DNA of 64,000 bases from Xylocopa sonorina (lineage: Eukaryota > Arthropoda > Insecta > Hymenoptera > Apidae). Position 1 is the first letter of the stretch, and the number at the start of each line of letters is the position of its first letter. Location: contig NC_135203.1 of NCBI RefSeq assembly GCF_050948175.1, positions 2,108,001 through 2,172,000 on the forward strand, read 5' to 3'. The notes below the pieces were generated by a model. That model was not told the DNA's origin. It searched no databases and was given only the letters and a program-made list of their open reading frames with translations. Positions 12,501 through 24,845 of the stretch are shown here, one piece after another. Position numbers and translations under genes: made by a program.

Positions 12501-15500
12501 TCAGCTGGATGACTGCGAAATTTTCGAGTGAATCGAAGCAGAACGAGGCACGTTTCTCGCGCTCTCCACATCCTCCTCCACCGGGTAAGGGCTGAAAGGT
12601 TCCGTTTGTACGCCCACATCCTCGTAATCGAGTTCGATAGAGTCTTGTTCGTAAATTGCATCATGACTTCGCGGCCGAGCTACGGAGGGAATCCACGGCT
12701 GTGGAACACCTTTTCCGAGTGCTAAGAAAACCGCAGCAGTCGTTAACAAAACGACGGAAGCGACACCGAAAACTAATCGCCACGAGCCGGCAATCTGAAT
12801 CAGAGATTTAGTACGAGACAAATTATCATTGCAATGTATGTCAGCGCACGTAGCAAGTTATAATCGGGGGAAAAGAATACAAAATGTGACATACAGAACC
12901 GTGAAGAGCCTGAGTAACAAAATAGTTAGCGGCTAGCAGACCCGCTGCGCCTAAAGTAGAGCATAATGCACACGCAGCCGCCGCGCAGGCTGGAGATTCC
13001 ACAGGCGCAAGATCCGCTATGGCTGCTAGTGCACCCGCGGGCGCAGTTCCGGAGACAAGGAGAGCCGCGATGCCTAACCAGGCTGCCCCTAGAGCTTGAC
13101 AACCGGCGTAACCAGCAACAAACAGAAGCGCAGCAGGAATGAAATGAGCTACAAAGTAATTGAAAATAAAATTACAATACCCGCAGTGTCTCTACTATAT
13201 TTTACTATGATATATAAGTCTTCTATGCTTTTATTTTCTTGGGTTTGAGTAATTGTAATCGAAATGCGTACCAGTATAAACAACTAGCTTTCTGGCTGTG
13301 GTCGTTGAAACTATTTTTGATTCACGAACATGATCTACGAGTAGGCCACACGTCAACGCAGCCATGAAATGACCAATGTGAGGTAACGTCGTCAAAACGG
13401 AATCCTAAAATAGATACGTACGAATTGGAGAAAGTCTATCCATTAATCGGATATCATTTTGAATAAAACAGAAGACTCACATTAGCTGTTGAGAATCCAT
13501 AGATGAGTTTTAGGTACTTTGTCATACCGAGGGCGAGTGTTGCATCCCCCCATTGATTTCCCATCGTTGCTACAGCAGATGCCCAAACAGGAACCGATCG
13601 TAGTAACTTCCCCCATGGAATCACAGCTGCCTATTTCGTCATTGATTTTATGCTTTAGTTTTTATTATTATCTTCTCGTTGTCTCTGTTATTTCTGGTAT
13701 TAAACGATAGATTGATTGTATGTCAAACTGTGCCACAATTATGACGGCGAGGGTTACAGAAAATTAAACTATGAGAAACTAAAAGCGGGCGATTTAAAAT
13801 AAATGCGCGCGTGTTACAATTGCAAATACATATTTCTGGGAAAAAGAAGTCGCCTTACATTTGTATCGTGTTGGTAAGACTTTGGTGTATCTTTGACAAA
13901 CCGGCCAAAAGCGAAATACCAGCATAGTGCGATGATAACGAGACCATAACAAAGAGAATCTCGACCAAAACTTCGAACAACAGCCGTACCTATCCATCCT
14001 GTAAGGCAGTATCCAACGCTGACAGCTATTGTACAGTTCATTAATATTCATTAATATTGTTTCTGTTATATATGAGAATTTATATTTTTAACTTGAGTTT
14101 CATTCACGATTACATTCTATTCTTTGACTAACAATTATAAAACTTATTTCTCAGTCTAATTTTTCATTTAATTTCCAAATAATATTTACCAGCGTAACAA
14201 CTAAAGTACCAACTTCTGTGAGTGCTCTTAAACCAAGTCATAGCAAGCATATGGGCGGCAGGCATAGTTGCACCCTAAAACACGGGATATCGCACAGTGA
14301 TAGTGATGGCATTGGCGATGGAATATTTTCCGCTGGAATTTGTGATAACACGAATAACAAACGAGGAAAAGGAATAATATTCGCATCTAGTTCTTACTGT
14401 ACACAATCCCTGTAACAGACGAAGTGCTACATGCGACGGACCTCTCCATGCGGCTGGTACCAATAAAGATGCCAAACAAGCGCTAAGAACAGCACGCGAG
14501 AACACCATGGACGGACCTGATCTTCCCCACACTAAACATCCCCCTAAAATTGGCCCCGCTACTTGACCCCATAGAAACGCTTCTCGCATTATGGATTCCG
14601 CGCGTTCCTCTGGTGGCAGCTGAAATTATTATTACCAATTATTTAAAAAAGAATCAATCTCTCTAATAAAAAAAAAATCAAACACGTCTAGTTTATCTCA
14701 TTTGTTTCCAGCTTTTTCGCATTTATTTCGCATTTACCTCCATAAGTATAACTTCGAAATCTTCAGTTCGATTACGACTACTGACGTTGACCAGTAACTC
14801 GCAATGCCACGATGTATCGATGATGGCATGATTGTCTTTTTGGTTGGCAAGCAACGCTACCGAAGAACTTACTTCCACTGCGCCGCAAAGTGCAAATCCT
14901 ACTGCAACAAGTGCAGCAACTATGTGTCGAGCTCGTACAGCCGCTAATGTAAGTTATTAAACAGTGACATTAATAAATTCGAACATACTGTCCACTACGT
15001 GGAAGATTTGTATCGGTAATTCCCTCTTCGTACCATTTTATTTTCTATTCAATTCAATCAGTCATTAAACATTTCAGACCCTTATCTATATCGTAAAAAG
15101 AAAATTCAAAATTCCTATTAGTTTTGAAGATGTGGAAGTATACGTACAAAAATTGTTCGCTCAGTTTGATTTTAATGCTTCATCACGCTCGTCGAGTGAT
15201 GATGCGATAAACTTTTGTTATACATGTTACGTTACACTCATATCTATCGGCGTCAACTCTAGTAGAACTTTGTGTTTGATTTTGATAAGTTGATTAAACA
15301 ATAGATGTCGTAATTTAACATCTCCAATCCGCAGTAAATGTTGCAACTTCCGATTACTTGTAATTCTAATTATCACTCGAATTACTTCTGTTAAAATTTC
15401 ATTGATATTCGCTGTAAGTTTAACGATCCGGAAAGCGAAATGAACTACACATCTATTGCTTAGCAATTTTTATTATAGACGAAACAAAGTGAACCAAGAC

Positions 15501-16124
15501 ATTAGCGGATAACTTAATTATTTACATATTTATGATATACGTATATCTATCACATATTTAGCGCAGTGTACTCCCAATTGTACGATTTCGCACCCGCTAA
15601 AACTACGCTGCTCGTATCATGTGTAGTTGAACGAACCTTGAACTTCTTTTGCGGCATGCTTTATCTGAACACCGCCTTGTTTCACAAGTTGCACGCTACC
15701 TCGTTTAACAAACTCTGCCATTTCGCGAAACTCGAAATAAGCAAAATCAACGAACGCATGCCACTCTTATCGTATCTGCCGTTTGAATCTACGACTATCA
15801 TCTCCTTCCTACCCCGATTTAATGAGAATACATAGAACGACCTTGACTTTGATTCCCTCAAAACGTAATACAAATAGCGGTTCTTGAAACAAGAGATTGA
15901 CGATGGGTCTCTTTATCTTTCTCTAGATCTTTCATTTCGACGCGCTCATTGTACGTTGTATGTATATATAATACTAGATATAAACTACCTTCGTTTTACA
16001 ATAAGGCTATAATTTTTCAAGGTAGATAGTTTAGACGAACAATAAATACTGTTTTACCTTTCATTTCCAGCGCTGCATGTCTCAACTGGACACTTCCACG
16101 TTTGAGACGAACCAGCGCGGCCAT
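12501..16124 (-). CDS. SLC17-family major facilitator transporter (525 aa)
   Basis: A membrane transporter related to the sialin / Na-phosphate / vesicular anion family SLC17. Nine exons on the minus strand: 16124-16058, 14943-14738, 14619-14398, 14274-14190, 14025-13859, 13630-13481, 13404-13272, 13148-12895 and 12794-12501. Phases agree at every junction and the stop is at 12501. Visible traits: a cytosolic N-terminus, TM1 (HIVAALVAVGFALCG), a luminal loop with two N-x-S/T sites (NVSS, NRTE), the family block MREAFLWGQVAGPILGG with the PPEERAESI lead-in, the LRLLQGLCTGATMPAAH block, the WFKSTHRSW loop, and SVPVWASAVATMGNQWG after the central loop. Roughly twelve hydrophobic segments and a hydrophilic tail rich in Glu and Ser follow. 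The R-S-R and other charged motifs typical of SLC17 are diverged, so the substrate (sugar acid, glutamate or phosphate) cannot be named. The acceptor at 14026 is weak. Confidence 0.85.
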
Positions 16125-17409
16125 TTCTATCACAAGTACCTATACACAGTTCGCGAAGTTTTCATTACACGGCTCTGGCACACATATAGACACATTTTAC
16201 AGCGATGCACCCTGGTTTTTCACGAAAACCTCCTTTGCACGATGATCCAGAACGAGTTGCACCAATCGTACTGGTCATCTCGCACCACGAGTGAATAAAC
16301 ATCTCCGTTAACAAGCCTTGATACAATAAGTACCTATGCCAGATCAGCCTTGAAGCACCGTTTGAGGCTTACCTCGTGATATTTTCACATCGGCATCAGA
16401 AAATGGTATCGTCTACGCATTTTCTGCACCAATTCTGTAAGATAACGCACCGCCTTCGAACATCCAATTTCGTCTGTGTTATCAGGATTCTGCAAGACAT
16501 CAAATAACACTGGAATCTTCGATCATTTTATTTTTCACGATAACAGCTATTAAGCGTATAGATGGCTGCAGTACCATTTTTCATTTCGTCATTTGTAAAA
16601 CGTCCAACGTTGAGACATGTCAATAATAATTAATTAAGCTGATTAAGAAGTTGTATATAAATCGTATACTTTCCGATAATTGCCTCATTTGTTTATAAAT
16701 AATGTTCGTAATTACTTACTAATTGTGCTGGCAATGGAAACACATTATCGAGTGTAAAAGTAATGATATGGTTTATCAGTCTTATATCTTTCCAATTTTC
16801 GTATACATGTATAACGCTAAGTATACTTAGATATAAATATTTTGGTACGTAAGTGCGAAAGTGCAGAATTGCACTGTGAAGCAGGAAATAATTTAGAGCA
16901 CGTTCGCTCATGATACATCATTTATCTGTGTAAACCATATTTGTTTGTATATAATATACCGTGCTTGATCTAAAATTTTACAGGTAAAAACAATTTACTT
17001 GACTGTCGTTAATGATGTACGACCAGTTTATTGGCTCTTCGGAGAAATAGTACCATAGGTCACTCATAGATTTACTTCGCTGTCGATAACGATGTGCGAT
17101 AAGTTTAAGGACTCTTTGGAGAGATGACACCACCGTAGAGGAATAGATGGCTATCTCTAATAGGCATCGTTATTTTCAGTTACTCTTCGAAGACATGTTG
17201 TATCTATAAATTACTTGTTTAAAAATTGTAACAGATTGTTTGTATAATTAACTATTGAAAAGTGTCAATACTCTTGCATAACTATCTTATTGAACGAAAT
17301 TTAAAAAAAATGGTAATACATCAAACGCGAGAAGGATTGAGCAAAATTCCGTTTACGTGATTTCAAGTGGTACTTGTGTTATATTTATAAAAATGGTGAA
17401 ACTTTTTAG
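16125..17409. other. Divergent intergenic region between SLC17 and AP-1 sigma
   Basis: The two genes are transcribed away from each other, so this 1.3 kb should hold both promoters and 5' untranslated exons. A TTTTTAG acceptor ends at 17409, directly before the AP-1 sigma ATG, so its 5' UTR (or a one-codon first exon, as in other animals) is upstream. A copy of dispersed repeat D1 lies at 17010-17145. No other gene seen. Confidence 0.5.
17010..17145 (+). repeat. Dispersed repeat D1, copy near AP-1 sigma promoter
   Basis: Contains the shared core TTTACTTCGCTGTCGATAA, followed by TGATGTGCGA-like sequence and a GAGATGACACCACC-like tail, as in copies near 27.1, 39.1 and 58.2 kb. No coding potential. 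Confidence 0.7.
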
Positions 17410-20400
17410 ATGCAGTTTATGTTATTATTCAGTCGCCAAGGAAAATTACGTTTACAAAAATGGTACGTGGCACATCCTGATAAATTGAAGAAGAAAATTA
17501 CACGTGAACTGATAACTACAATATTAGCACGAAAGCCTAAAATGTCAAGTTTTTTAGAATGGAAGGATGTGAAAGTTGTCTATAAAAGGTATATCACGTA
17601 ATTATTGTTCTATATTATTATTACACCTATATTTTTATTTATATGTAGTTTTTCAATAACACAGCTCACAATTAATTATAATTCTTAGATATGCCAGCTT
17701 ATACTTCTGTTGCGCAATTGAACAGAATGACAACGAATTATTGACATTGGAAATCATACATCGTTATGTTGAATTATTGGATAAATACTTTGGAAGTGTA
17801 AGTATAAACTTGATTGATTGCTTATCGTAGAATAATCTAATCAGAGTATATTTAAATGTAATATTTTATCTTCTGTATACATATTTCTGTTAAATTGGTA
17901 ATTATTGTTAAAAATATGAGGAAAATATCTTAATTCTTTGCAGCTGTAGTCTTGGTATTACCCAGTAATTTCAATCATAGGAGTGAAATTATAACTATAA
18001 AAATTAATATAAAATTATGTACATAAAGAGATTATATGAGTAATTTGATTTATATAAATTTGCTAATTTAAATGTATCATTATAGGTTTGTGAACTAGAC
18101 ATAATTTTCAATTTTGAAAAAGCATATTTCATCCTAGACGAATTATTAGTTGGTGGTGAAATTCAAGAGACCAGCAAGAAAAATGTTCTAAAAGCCATTG
18201 CAGCTCAGGATTTACTACAGGAGGTTAGTTATGGGGATGTACCCATTGAGTTGTGACTTGTCTTTTTTTAATGATACTATAACTTTTCTCCATTACTTCC
18301 TAGTAAAATCAATGAATCGTTTTAACATAAGCGATATAGTAGAACTTCATTTATCCCAATTAATTTTGTCATAATGACTGATTTACTAAGAATATATCAC
18401 CGAGTTGAGTTCCTATTGTCTGAATCTGTGCCATGGAATGTACCACTTATATGAATTCGTACCTGTTCAATATATGAACACCAAAATAAATATTTGTACA
18501 TATTGTATTCTGTATTTTAAAGCTTAAAATTTATCTTTGGTTTTTTTATCAATTTAAATAAAAACTTGTTGATAATTTTACATACACATATACCGACTTG
18601 GAAATTAAATAGAATTAATGTACTGTTTGTACTTGTATAGTTTGGACAAAATTTATCGCAATTAGATTTTGTTTTTATGGAAAGAAATAAGTACTGTATA
18701 TACGTGCATACAGGGTTCTAGTAGTAAATATATTGCTGAGATTTATAAATGGTTTACCATATTGAATTTCTGTTGTCTAAATTATCTTTATCTTTCAACA
18801 GATTCATATAAGTGAAGTTTTACTGTATTTCATCAAGAAAGTCGCATTTTAACAAGTACAATGATATTTTTTTATAGTTTGTTAAAACGATTCTCCTTTT
18901 ATATATATTATCAATAGTTGGTGTTGTAACAAAATTTCCTTATAAAAAAATAATCAAATTCTATACCAATCAAGAGGTATACGTGAAAAATATTAAAACT
19001 TGTTGGATGATGTGTACGTGTGGCATGTTTTGTAGCCTGTTTGTTTTGGGTTCAAACGATGTGGTGATACATAGTTAATGAAAAGTTAATAGGTAATAAT
19101 ATATTATTACACATATATCAACTATAATTTATATACAAAGTTTTCAGGATTTTTAAAATTATACGTGGGTACTTAATATATAAATTTATACGAAGTTAAA
19201 TAATATTTTATAAATATATATTCATAATGTAGTCTATAAAAATATATGCTTGACTATTTGAAAACAGAATATAACTTTTCGTTTGTACTAAACGAAATTA
19301 GAATGAAAATAGATTTAATACGTATTATTTTAAGGAAAAGTCTTGAATAAAAATAGTATTAAATAGTTAGATTGGGTTTTGACAGATTACAAATTTGGGT
19401 TGTAACACGTGTATTAATACAAGTATAATTTTATAAAGTGACATGATACAAACAATATTTTTTGTAATGTAAAAATGATCACCGCATTGTTTTAATACCT
19501 GATGAAAATGGGTTGTAATGATATTTTAATGTCTATTAACAATGTAATATCTAAATTGCATGATGGAATGTAACTTTTAATTTTAAACGTTAATATGTTC
19601 TGTTTCTGATGTTTAATTTTTTTTCATGATATTTATATATATTTTTTTCGTAAGAATTTCATGTGCTATATATACAAAATATTATATATTCTAATAATAG
19701 CATTGTTCTTTTATGTAGTTTGTTGAAAAGTATTTAAAATTTGTATCGATATACAATGTACGTAATACATAATTATTATTATATGTTTGATTTTAAAACA
19801 TTATAAATTCTATTATAATTAATATGTACATATATGCAATCATTGGTAGTACTTTTCATTATTATAAAACTCAAATGTGATCCACTTTTTTTTTTTTTTT
19901 TTTTTTAATATAATGTGACATATAATTGTTATAGTTATGTATGTACAGTTAGAAAGTATAAAAAAGTATCAATTCATTTTTTTCTTTTTTTTTTTGTGAT
20001 AATAATAAGTACATAGCTGATTATAGATATAATTTATGTTCTCAAAATATTGTAATCTTTTATTTTTCTTGTAGCTAATGCTGTGTGCATAGTATGCTTA
20101 TACGCTTATTCTTTCATTAATGTAAGTGGGCTTACATGTGTTGTGAACTTTTATTTATATTGTACGCAACAGCATATCTATAGTGATAAAATCAAACTTG
20201 TAAAAAAACTATTGCTATATTATTTTATTATTGCATGTTACAATAGAACAGTGCATTTAATATTCTATCTGAGGCCACAATATTTTAAAGAAAAAGTAAT
20301 ATTATTTCTATATGAAAGTGCCTTTATAATAGTATTTTTTAAATTGAAATAAGTCAATTGATCACATCAGAAAGTAGCAATTAACAATTTTTATGAGAAT

Positions 20401-23400
20401 ATATTTGTATCTTTCAGCTAAACATCACAAGACTGTCATACACACACATATACACGAGCATACACACAAGTACCTTGTGATTATTTATGATAAAATTAAT
20501 GCATAATATTATAGTAACAAAGTATATGTTAAAATAATGTCATATTTATATTACACATTACTACTTAGCGCTTTCTGGTCATATTTAAGGGGAAAAGTTC
20601 AGTATATCTTTTATTTCTTAGTAATATATAAAGTTAATTTATTGAGGAAAAAAGTACATTCACTCATTGTATTTTATAAGTGTAATATTATGTTATTTGT
20701 TATTTCATTGATGCAATATTATAAAAGGATAGAAAAATTCTCTCAATTTAGTATAATTTAAAAATTGTATAATATATAAAACAAAAATTACCAGAATTAA
20801 CGTAGTAATGTAGAAACATGTACTTTCATATTATAATTTTATATAATATTTGGCAACTCTTTATAGAAAATTTTGGGAGATAATTTGGTAATCTAAAGTA
20901 AGATAGAAATTAAGAATAAAGAATTACGTTTCTAAGAATTCCTTTTTAAAAGAAATGACTTAAAAAATCCATTAAGTACACTTCTAAAAGTGATATAAAT
21001 GTCTCTTTTTTGACCAGGACAATGTGGAATTTTGATATTTTAAAATCTCCTTATTCTTGACTTCCGTTTCAACAATTGTCGAACACTCGAAAGAAAATAT
21101 AATGTCTCTTTAGTTAGATAAAAAGAAACAGTTGATTACATTTGCAGATTAAGAAAGACTGTATTCAAATAATATTAGTGCAATTAAAATATATTTCTAC
21201 GTTTTGATCTATTTCAAACGTCCACCATATTTTTTGCATATAAGAAATATTTTATTATTGTCATTTTTTAGTACTATGCATTTACAAAACGACATAATAA
21301 AATACACATTATATAACTAATATATTGAATTTCTTTCTTTTTGTTTTATTAAAAATAATAATGCAATTTTTAATTGTTCATCATTGATGAGGTTAGTCGT
21401 TTTACCTTCAGGGGTATAATACTATGGAAATGCTGTTGTTTTTAAGTAGTTATTGAAATGTATGTATATATATTTTTAAATTACAATAAATATTAATCGT
21501 GGCCAATTGTACCGATGGTATGATTTTATGTAATGTTATTGATTGTGATCCATATGATACTCAAAATAGTATATGTAATATGTTCCTGTAATGCGGAAGT
21601 ATGTTTTTACATGTTTATTATTTTTTTTGACTAATTTAATTATACGAAAACAATGTCCCTATATATTTCTAGCAATTATTTTTATTTCATTTTAATAAGA
21701 CATTAAGAAATATAAGAATAATTGAAGAATCAATGGGTACATTGATTTGACAATTACTATGAGGTAACTTTTAAATTATGTTCCATTTCAATCTCAAACG
21801 TATGTTTGAACGAATAAATAATTTACCATGTCAATGATATTTGACGATATTTTGCAGTATGTTTTAGCTTCGCTTCCGAATTACCCGAAGGATGCATTTA
21901 GATTACGTTTACATAGCGACATAGTTCTTAATTTGAAATACAACGATACTTGTTACACAAAGTAAATATTATATTTTGTGACATGTTCATTAAGAGAAAA
22001 GGTTTTATGTTAGCATGACTAAAGTTTTAATTTAAGTGAGTTTGGTTTACCCAGATGTGAGAATTTCCTAAGTGCCAATTGTGTAACATTATAGCTGTAC
22101 CTATAATCGAAATTTCTAAATTAACAATGTCACAAAACATAATGTTACATAAAGGATTTTAAGAAATTAGAATTTAAGTGAATGTAATAAAAAGTTAAGT
22201 GAAAAATAGTAAATACTAGTTAAGTTGTAGTGAATAATATCAAAATGCATGTTTAGTTTAATCCCCCAACATGCTTCTTGTTATCGCTTTTATTGATTTT
22301 ATTTGAATTAATTATTTTAACCCATTCACGGATGCTTAGAATTGTTTGGGTTGCGTTCGGAAATCCACTTGCAATTACCATGTTACAATAATGTTTAATA
22401 TTCAAATAATCACACAATAGTATAGCAATATTTCTCTGATTTCTCATATATGAACATGGTAATGTTGCTTTGTCCATGAGAGCACATGATTAATTCAAAT
22501 GGGATAATAAACTATTCTGCGTAAACAAAATTTTAATTCAATTTTTGTTTTCAGAATAATTACAATATATATATATTTTTTTATATTCGTTTATATTTTA
22601 TATGATAAATTTAATAGTAAGATTTAGCTCGTCAAAATGTTGTTCCATTACTAAGGACATGCCTAGAAATACACTAAAGATTAGTTAGAATATTTGTTTG
22701 TTTGTGGAAGGATGAAGCTGTGGAAGGTGCCTTGCGGGAGATAGGGCTTTTGTAGGTGCTGCGTTCTTGCATGCCCTCCATGGCCAATCCAACAGCCCTC
22801 ATGAATCAAGATCTGGAGCAGGCTCACCCGCTGCATGATGCCATCATACATCTCTACTTTTTCCATAGTTATTGAGCATCAATTTTTTACGTACCATTGA
22901 CAACTCTTACAAATTTACTATACGGACATTAGTATATTTTTATATAGGCGAATGCTATAACATAAATAGATTTAATAGTAACGTATATAAATTATACGCA
23001 TACATACAGGGTTCCCCATGACATGTAAAATCCGCTTTAGGGATCGATTCAGCACTTAAGAACAATCGAAACTGTTCATATGGAACTTGTTTACAAGATA
23101 TAGTTGTGTACAACATGTGTGTGTGTATGCTTTGTGCAGATTTTATATTGTAATAGATTCTCCAGTAAGAGAAGCTGGTACTGCCCTTTCCAATTAATTG
23201 TTTTGAAATAATATTTCAATGGTTTTTGTATAATTATTTTATTCTTCTGCAAACTCAAGAACACATCAAATGTATTGTAAATACAGCATCTATTGAAAAT
23301 AATGTTGTATTGCATTGCAAAATTGAGCAAGGTTTTCAATAAATTTGAGTAACACTAAGTACGTAAAATATCAAGAATAATGATTTAAAATTAAAGATAA

Positions 23401-24845
23401 TCACTTTGTGAAAGAAAATAAGTAGTGAATGATAGATCAGAAAACTCACTATATCTCGCAAACAAGTTGGAACAACATATACTACGTTATATTGAAATTT
23501 GCACATGCCTCGAGCCGAATCAAGAACGTATTTTGGGACAGATAAATCAAAGTTTGTTTTCTAAAAAAGTCAGATGGTCTGCTCTAAATTACGTTTCCGG
23601 TTATTTATGTACCGAGTCGAGTGTATATTTCGGTATAATATTGTATTTATAGTAATATTTTTCATCATTTTCCAGTGCTAAATCAACTCCTGTATCTAAC
23701 ATATTATGAAACATTCAATATATGTATTACTGGCAAAGTATAAAGCACTGCCTAAGCAAAGTATGAAATGAGATTTCCAAATAACTTGGTATGTTGTCTG
23801 AAATTTATACTTTGACAGTAACATGTATATTTATGTATATTATACAATACTATACTCTCTCTCAGAAACACATACATATATATATATATACATGGTCAGA
23901 TAGCTTAAACGAATAATATAGCTAGTACAGTAGTATGGCAATAAAATTAGTATAGTTAGTAACTGATCTATTTCTTTGTGTGCAAACATAGACAAATGTT
24001 TAAATAACGTTTACAACCTTTTTTTAATTACATAAGAAATTTTCTACTTAGATATTGTATAGTATTCGTTATTTTTGTCTACTTGAAAATATTTATTTTT
24101 AGTATTTAATTAGAGATGAACATTTGGAGGTGTCACTTTTGTATGTGTACATGTGTATATACATAAACAGTGTCAATTTTTAATGTCCTAATCCTAACAC
24201 AATAATAATGCTTGTAATAAATGTATACAGAAAAAGTATACATAATTGTATACAAAATTATACACTACCTTTTCCATGTAATTAACTCATTTGTACCATT
24301 ATTGTATATTACTTTTTCAGGTTTCAATAAGATATTCCCTTCAATTATTTCTACATGAAATAAATATACTACTAGTATTCTTATTTATTCATTATTCGTT
24401 AGGAAGGTATCTCATTAAACTTCATTAAGTTTACGAAATGTACACTATTTAATCATAAATGCAGCGATACTCTGTATGCAGCATGCAATACAGATATTTC
24501 TTTGAACAATGCTTAAGCATTTTAAATGAAGCGATAAATGAACATGTGCTTTGTGCAGCTTTGTGTATCCATACAAGTATATACTCAGTTATATGAAAAG
24601 GGTTCAGTTCACCATTTGAAGCTGCATCAAGGAGATAACTTAATTGCAAACTAGGTACGTGTTTGTTTATATATTTTCCTTATTATATATCTTGCATTAT
24701 TATATAAAGTGCAGCATCAAAGAAATTGATCCCTCTTCATATCGTAAAATTCAACTTTACATAAATTTTAGAATCTAACAATGCTGCTTGTATGTTTCAG
24801 GAGGAAACTCCACAAGGTTTCTTCGAGGATCATGGTCTAGGATAA
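17410..24845 (+). CDS. AP-1sigma: AP-1 complex subunit sigma, with alternative terminal exons (156 aa)
   Basis: The small subunit of the AP-1 clathrin adaptor, which sorts cargo between the trans-Golgi and endosomes. Shared exons: 17410-17588, 17689-17797 and 18086-18223, ending in phase 0. They encode [72 protein letters not shown] and EKAYFILDELLVGGE, which match AP-1 sigma almost residue for residue. The last exon is chosen from at least two cassettes, both in phase 0 after ...DLLQE: 22711-22755 (DEAVEGALREIGLL, stop) or 24801-24845 (EETPQGFFEDHGLG, stop). Each gives 156 aa, close to the usual 158. Both tails keep the acidic start and GLx-stop end of sigma subunits. The coordinates span the distal isoform. 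The acceptor TTTTTAG abuts the ATG, so a further 5' exon is likely, as in other animals where it adds one Met. Confidence 0.95.
18224..22710. other. AP-1sigma: Long intron of AP-1 sigma
   Basis: About 4.5 kb, extremely AT-rich, with poly-T runs near 19888 and 19980. If the donor at 18224 is not used, the frame reads ten more codons (VSYGDVPIEL) to a stop. Near 21859 there is a short coding-like stretch after TTTTGCAG (see findings). No other gene seen. Confidence 0.5.
22711..22755 (+). CDS. AP-1sigma: Alternative terminal coding exon (proximal) of AP-1 sigma
   Basis: Preceded by TTTGTTTGTTTGTGGAAG, an acceptor with a pyrimidine/G tract. Reads DEAVEGALREIGLL then TAG, in the phase required by the donor at 18224. 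The surrounding sequence is non-coding and very AT-rich, so this 45-nt GC-richer island stands out. The product would differ from the distal isoform only in the last 14 residues. Confidence 0.8.
   Translation, partial: DEAVEGALREIGLL
23000..23700. repeat. Possible old inverted-repeat element between the two AP-1 sigma terminal exons
   Basis: The words ACTTGTTTACAAGATATAGT (near 23086) and ACTATATCTCGCAAACAAGTT (near 23448) are imperfect reverse complements and have further weak pairing outside them. This pattern suggests a decayed DNA transposon. No transposase could be read. Ends are uncertain. Confidence 0.35.

Noticed and set aside
16077..16298. 73-codon plus-strand frame upstream of SLC17
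   Set aside because: It overlaps, on the opposite strand, the well-supported first exon of the SLC17 gene (16124-16058).
20060..20092. Another possible AP-1 sigma terminal exon after TTCTTGTAG at 20073
   Set aside because: It would add only five residues (LMLCA) with no resemblance to sigma tails; the acceptor is ordinary for an AT-rich intron.
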